A DNA stretch of 64,000 nt, taken from positions 87,571-151,570 of the forward strand of contig NZ_JASTZU010000001.1 of assembly GCF_030282825.1 (NCBI RefSeq). Direction: 5' to 3'. A program made the position numbers and the translations under genes. Of the stretch, positions 61,860-64,000 are shown piece by piece. Origin of the DNA: Aquibacillus rhizosphaerae. GTDB lineage: Bacteria; Bacillota; Bacilli; Bacillales; Amphibacillaceae. Every line of letters begins with the position of its first letter. The first letter of the stretch is position 1. The notes beneath the pieces were generated by a model. The model did no database searches and was not told where the DNA came from. It was given only the letters and a program-made list of their open reading frames with translations.

Positions 61860-62074
61860 ATGTTAATTATAAGAGAATTTTTAAAAAACAAATTAGGGAG
61901 TTTAATCCTTAAGTTGTTTTTTCGTGATATCTGGGGTCAACCCTCTCCCGTGGACAATTTGAGTGATTTGGTGAAATGAACGAGTGCATGAAAAATTAAT
62001 TTGCCTTCAGAGCGAACTGAGTGATAATCACTTTTCTAGGATGGGAAAATTCAGATGGAACAGTGGTGGATAAT
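61860..62074. other. Non-coding stretch with REP-like sequence
   Basis: No gene is seen. At 61932 the block GGGGTCAACCCTCTCCCGTG followed by GACAATTTGAG resembles the one at 62511, so it is probably another end of the transposase-linked sequence. Confidence 0.4.
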
Positions 62075-62456
62075 ATGAATAAAGTTTTGAACAAAGTAAT
62101 TAATCTAGAAAAAGCTTCATGAAACACTAGAAAGAGATGCAACGAATGATGATATTGTCATTGATGCTACTATCCAACGCTTTGAATTCACCTACGAACT
62201 TTCGTGAAAAATTTTGAAAGCCTATTTAGAGTATAACGGACTTCTCTAAGTATCCAGTCTAAGAAGAACAATAAAGGAAGCTTTTAAAGAAAGAATAATA
62301 ACAAATGGCGATAACTGGCTTAAGATGTTTGTAAATCGAAATAGAACTTTACATACATAGGAAGAGACAACTGCCTGGGAAATTTACAGAAACATAAAAA
62401 GCATATATATTAAGTTTTTCGATGAGTTGTTAATAGAAATGAAAAGGAGAGTATGA
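62075..62456 (+). pseudogene. HEPN (HI0074-type) nucleotidyltransferase-partner remnant
   Basis: The sequence reads as a substrate-binding HEPN protein of MNT-HEPN pairs: 'NKVLNKVINLEKA', 'DIVIDATIQRFEFTYELS', 'KAYLEYNGLL', 'TIKEAFKERIITNGDNWLKM', 'TAWEIYRNIKSIYIKFFDEL'. Premature stops interrupt it after 'LEKAS', 'YELS', 'NGLL' and 'LHT', with one apparent frameshift. The R-x4-6-H motif region survives as 'VNRNRTLHT'. No MNT nucleotidyltransferase lies nearby. It is a dead toxin-antitoxin type module. Confidence 0.75.
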
Positions 62457-62510
62457 ACATCTCCTGTTGATTGGCAGTTCCTGTCACCACACGCTTTAAT
62501 CAGGGATATT

Positions 62511-62791
62511 GGGGTCAGTCCCCGTCTGTGGACAAATTGAGAATTTATCTCTGTCGGAAGAACAGTTAATTTGTGAGTTACTAAGGTAGAAAATAGTAGC
62601 TAACTTTTTAATTTATTTGTAAAATTTTCAGGATAAAAGATATTATTGAAGAATATTATTATTTAAAGTATTTCGCTACTCTTTCTGCTCAGCTAAATCC
62701 TCAACCAATTTTCAGTCAATACAATCAATCCCTATAATAAAATGATTCTGCCAATCTAATTCTATTTTATAATTTGCAAGGAGGTCTTTTT
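62511..62791. repeat. REP-like end and flank of the transposase remnant, copy B
   Basis: GGGGTCAGTCCCC at 62511-62523, then CTGTGGACAAATTGAGA and a diverged duplicate of 58050-58265. GGGGTC...CCCC sequences at the edge of RAYT genes are typical of their REP partners. Confidence 0.5.
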
Positions 62792-63005
62792 TTGCCAAGG
62801 AAAAAGCGGATATGGTATCCGGGTGCGAAGTATCATATAACAAGCCGGGGCATTCGAAGGACTTCATTACTTCATGATGAAGAGGACCGTTTGGAGTATT
62901 TTCAGCTTGGAAGAGACAATCATAGTCAAACTGTTTATTCTCCATACGTATCGCCTCATGACTAACCATATTCATCTTCAAATTGAAATCTTTTATCATT
63001 CTACT
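62792..63005 (+). pseudogene. IS200-like (RAYT) transposase remnant, copy B
   Basis: Starts at TTG behind AAGGAGG: 'MPRKKRIWYPGAKYHITSRG', then 'IRRTSLLHDEEDRLEYFQLG'. After that a frameshift occurs, and 'NHIHLQIE' follows in another frame. Only the first quarter of a Y1 (HUH) transposase is present. The sequence joins the LXG upstream block directly at about 63005. Confidence 0.85.
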
Positions 63006-63633
63006 GGCTATTAATGGTGAGGACAAAGTAAGCGTCAACGAATGCCCTTTACATAAGAGAAAATGTGGTGTTTTATTGTGTGAGTATAATGCATAATGTA
63101 AATCTATTTACCTATGTCATCACTAATATTCCATCTAAAAACTCACGTCTTAATTGGATAAAACAGGAAATATGGACTGTACCAATTCCTTAACCGAATC
63201 GCTACCATAAAGGTAGGAATATTATGGGAATGAGGTGGAGGATTGAAGGTACTAGATTCAAAAGCTTTAGTAGCTACCATGAATGAAAGGCAATCTCATT
63301 ATCGAGTATTGCGTGGGCAACTGGATGGGTTAAAACGTGACTTTCAAGGAATGATTTATGCAGGTGATTTTCAGGGGCAAGGCGCTGATGCCATTAAGGG
63401 CTTTTATCAAGCACAGGTGGATGTGGTAGAAGCGTGGCTCAGATTAGTAGATCAACAAATTGCTTTTTTAAGAGGAATCAAGGGAACATTAGAGCAGGAA
63501 AAATTAGGCGGAAATACCGTTGTACATACAGCCTTTCTTGAGGAAGATATCCAACAAGGGGAACGTCAAGCGGATGATTTAGTCACAGCACAACGGAATG
63601 ATTTAGAAGCGATTTTTCGTGGGATTGATGATA
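63005..63633 (+). repeat. Duplicated segment, copy 2 (partner at 60275-60898)
   Basis: The same non-coding leader and LXG N-terminus as 60275-60898, about 93% identical by eye. Confidence 0.85.
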
Positions 63634-64000
63634 TCATATCGTTAGATGTATTCTCGCAAAATAGTTTTGATGAAAATATGGCGAAAGCCCACCGAAAGCG
63701 ACGGGACACAGTGGAAGCGGTGGAAAAGGTCGATGCATGGTTGACGGAAGAATATCAACAATCAGAATATGCAGAAGGTTATGTAGTTGCATTATTTCGC
63801 GCCTTATTAGATGCAACCCAACAAGGAAATACGATTCAACCAATTCATTTTGATCAAAAGGCCTATCACGCCAGTGACGTGTATCAGGTACAAGATGAAG
63901 CAAAGCAACAAACCGCAGATTATTTAACGTTTAAAAAGCAAGAAGCGAACGCCCGAGAAATTGAAAAACGTCCGTGGTATGAAGACGTATGGGTAGGTAC
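63243..64000 (+). CDS. LXG-domain polymorphic toxin, 3' end outside window
   Basis: Starts at TTG behind GAGGTGGAGGA and stays open to the last base (at least 252 residues). The LXG domain ('LDSKALVATMNERQSHYRVL', 'DFQGQGADAIKGFYQAQVDV', 'AWLRLVDQQIAFLRGIKGTL', 'VDAWLTEEYQQSEYAEGYVV') marks YeeF/YobL-type substrates of the type VII secretion system. The toxic C-terminal domain is beyond the window. The DNA is less AT-rich than the wasteland around it. An intact gene of this kind usually has small WXG100-like partners upstream, but none are seen here. Confidence 0.88.
   Translation, partial: MKVLDSKALVATMNERQSHYRVLRGQLDGLKRDFQGMIYAGDFQGQGADAIKGFYQAQVDVVEAWLRLVDQQIAFLRGIKGTLEQEKLGGNTVVHTAFLEEDIQQGERQADDLVTAQRNDLEAIFRGIDDIISLDVFSQNSFDENMAKAHRKRRDTVEAVEKVDAWLTEEYQQSEYAEGYVVALFRALLDATQQGNTIQPIHFDQKAYHASDVYQVQDEAKQQTADYLTFKKQEANAREIEKRPWYEDVWVG

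Noticed and set aside
63634..63903. Minus-strand frame of 89 codons
   Set aside because: Antisense to the open LXG gene, whose frame continues to the window end.

Overview
The window comes from a low-GC Gram-positive bacterium of the family Bacillaceae. Evidence is the AT-rich DNA, GGAGG-type ribosome binding sites, frequent TTG/GTG starts, a SinR/SinI pair beside a TasA-TapA-SipW locus, YwqC/YwqD/YwqE-type tyrosine phosphorylation genes and LXG toxins. It looks like an environmental or halotolerant relative of Bacillus such as Gracilibacillus, Oceanobacillus or Virgibacillus; the genus is a guess. No rRNA, tRNA or CRISPR array was seen.

Left part (1-25.9 kb): surface and biofilm genes. In order: the 3' end of a giant Ig-repeat membrane-anchored protein; a class B sortase overlapping a very unusual surface protein that joins a complete sortase substrate to a second pre-protein; two LysM-NlpC/P60 wall hydrolases flanking a LuxR-type regulator preceded by a c-di-GMP-I riboswitch and terminator; a short SinI-like gene and sinR divergent from tasA-tapA-sipW plus a second, LPSTA-anchored TasA-like protein; a NERD protein; a chemotaxis receptor; a degenerate SGNH-like protein; and the YwqC/YwqD kinase pair. 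Its intergenic regions hold many copies of a roughly 200-bp dispersed element built from units kept in exact 21-bp register. The element stops at about 25.8 kb and does not recur.

Middle part (25.9-48.7 kb): extracellular polysaccharide. Three tandem YwqE/CpsB-type PHP phosphatase paralogs, of which only the third keeps all metal ligands, precede galU, ugd, an initiating sugar-phosphate transferase, three glycosyltransferases, a Wzy-type polymerase, an acetyltransferase, a NKWYS-type probable sulfotransferase and a flippase. ATP sulfurylase, an SLC13 permease, APS kinase and PAP phosphatase follow, then rfbACDB for dTDP-rhamnose. With no PAPS reductase present, the set reads as sulfate import, activation to PAPS, transfer to a polysaccharide, and PAP recycling.

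Right part (49-64 kb): a paeninodin/pseudomycoidin-type lasso peptide cluster (nucleotidyltransferase N, B2, C, 45-residue precursor A, kinase K, B1, ABC transporter D) that contains a fourth, catalytically degraded PHP paralog. Three SinR-like inverted GTTCTT boxes sit at its promoters, matching boxes at tasA, so the lasso peptide is probably part of the biofilm regulon. The last 6 kb are decayed: a second rfbB with the active-site Asp changed to Asn, two IS200-type (RAYT) transposase remnants, a HEPN remnant, a truncated LXG gene, a lipoprotein, and an LXG toxin gene that runs off the window end.
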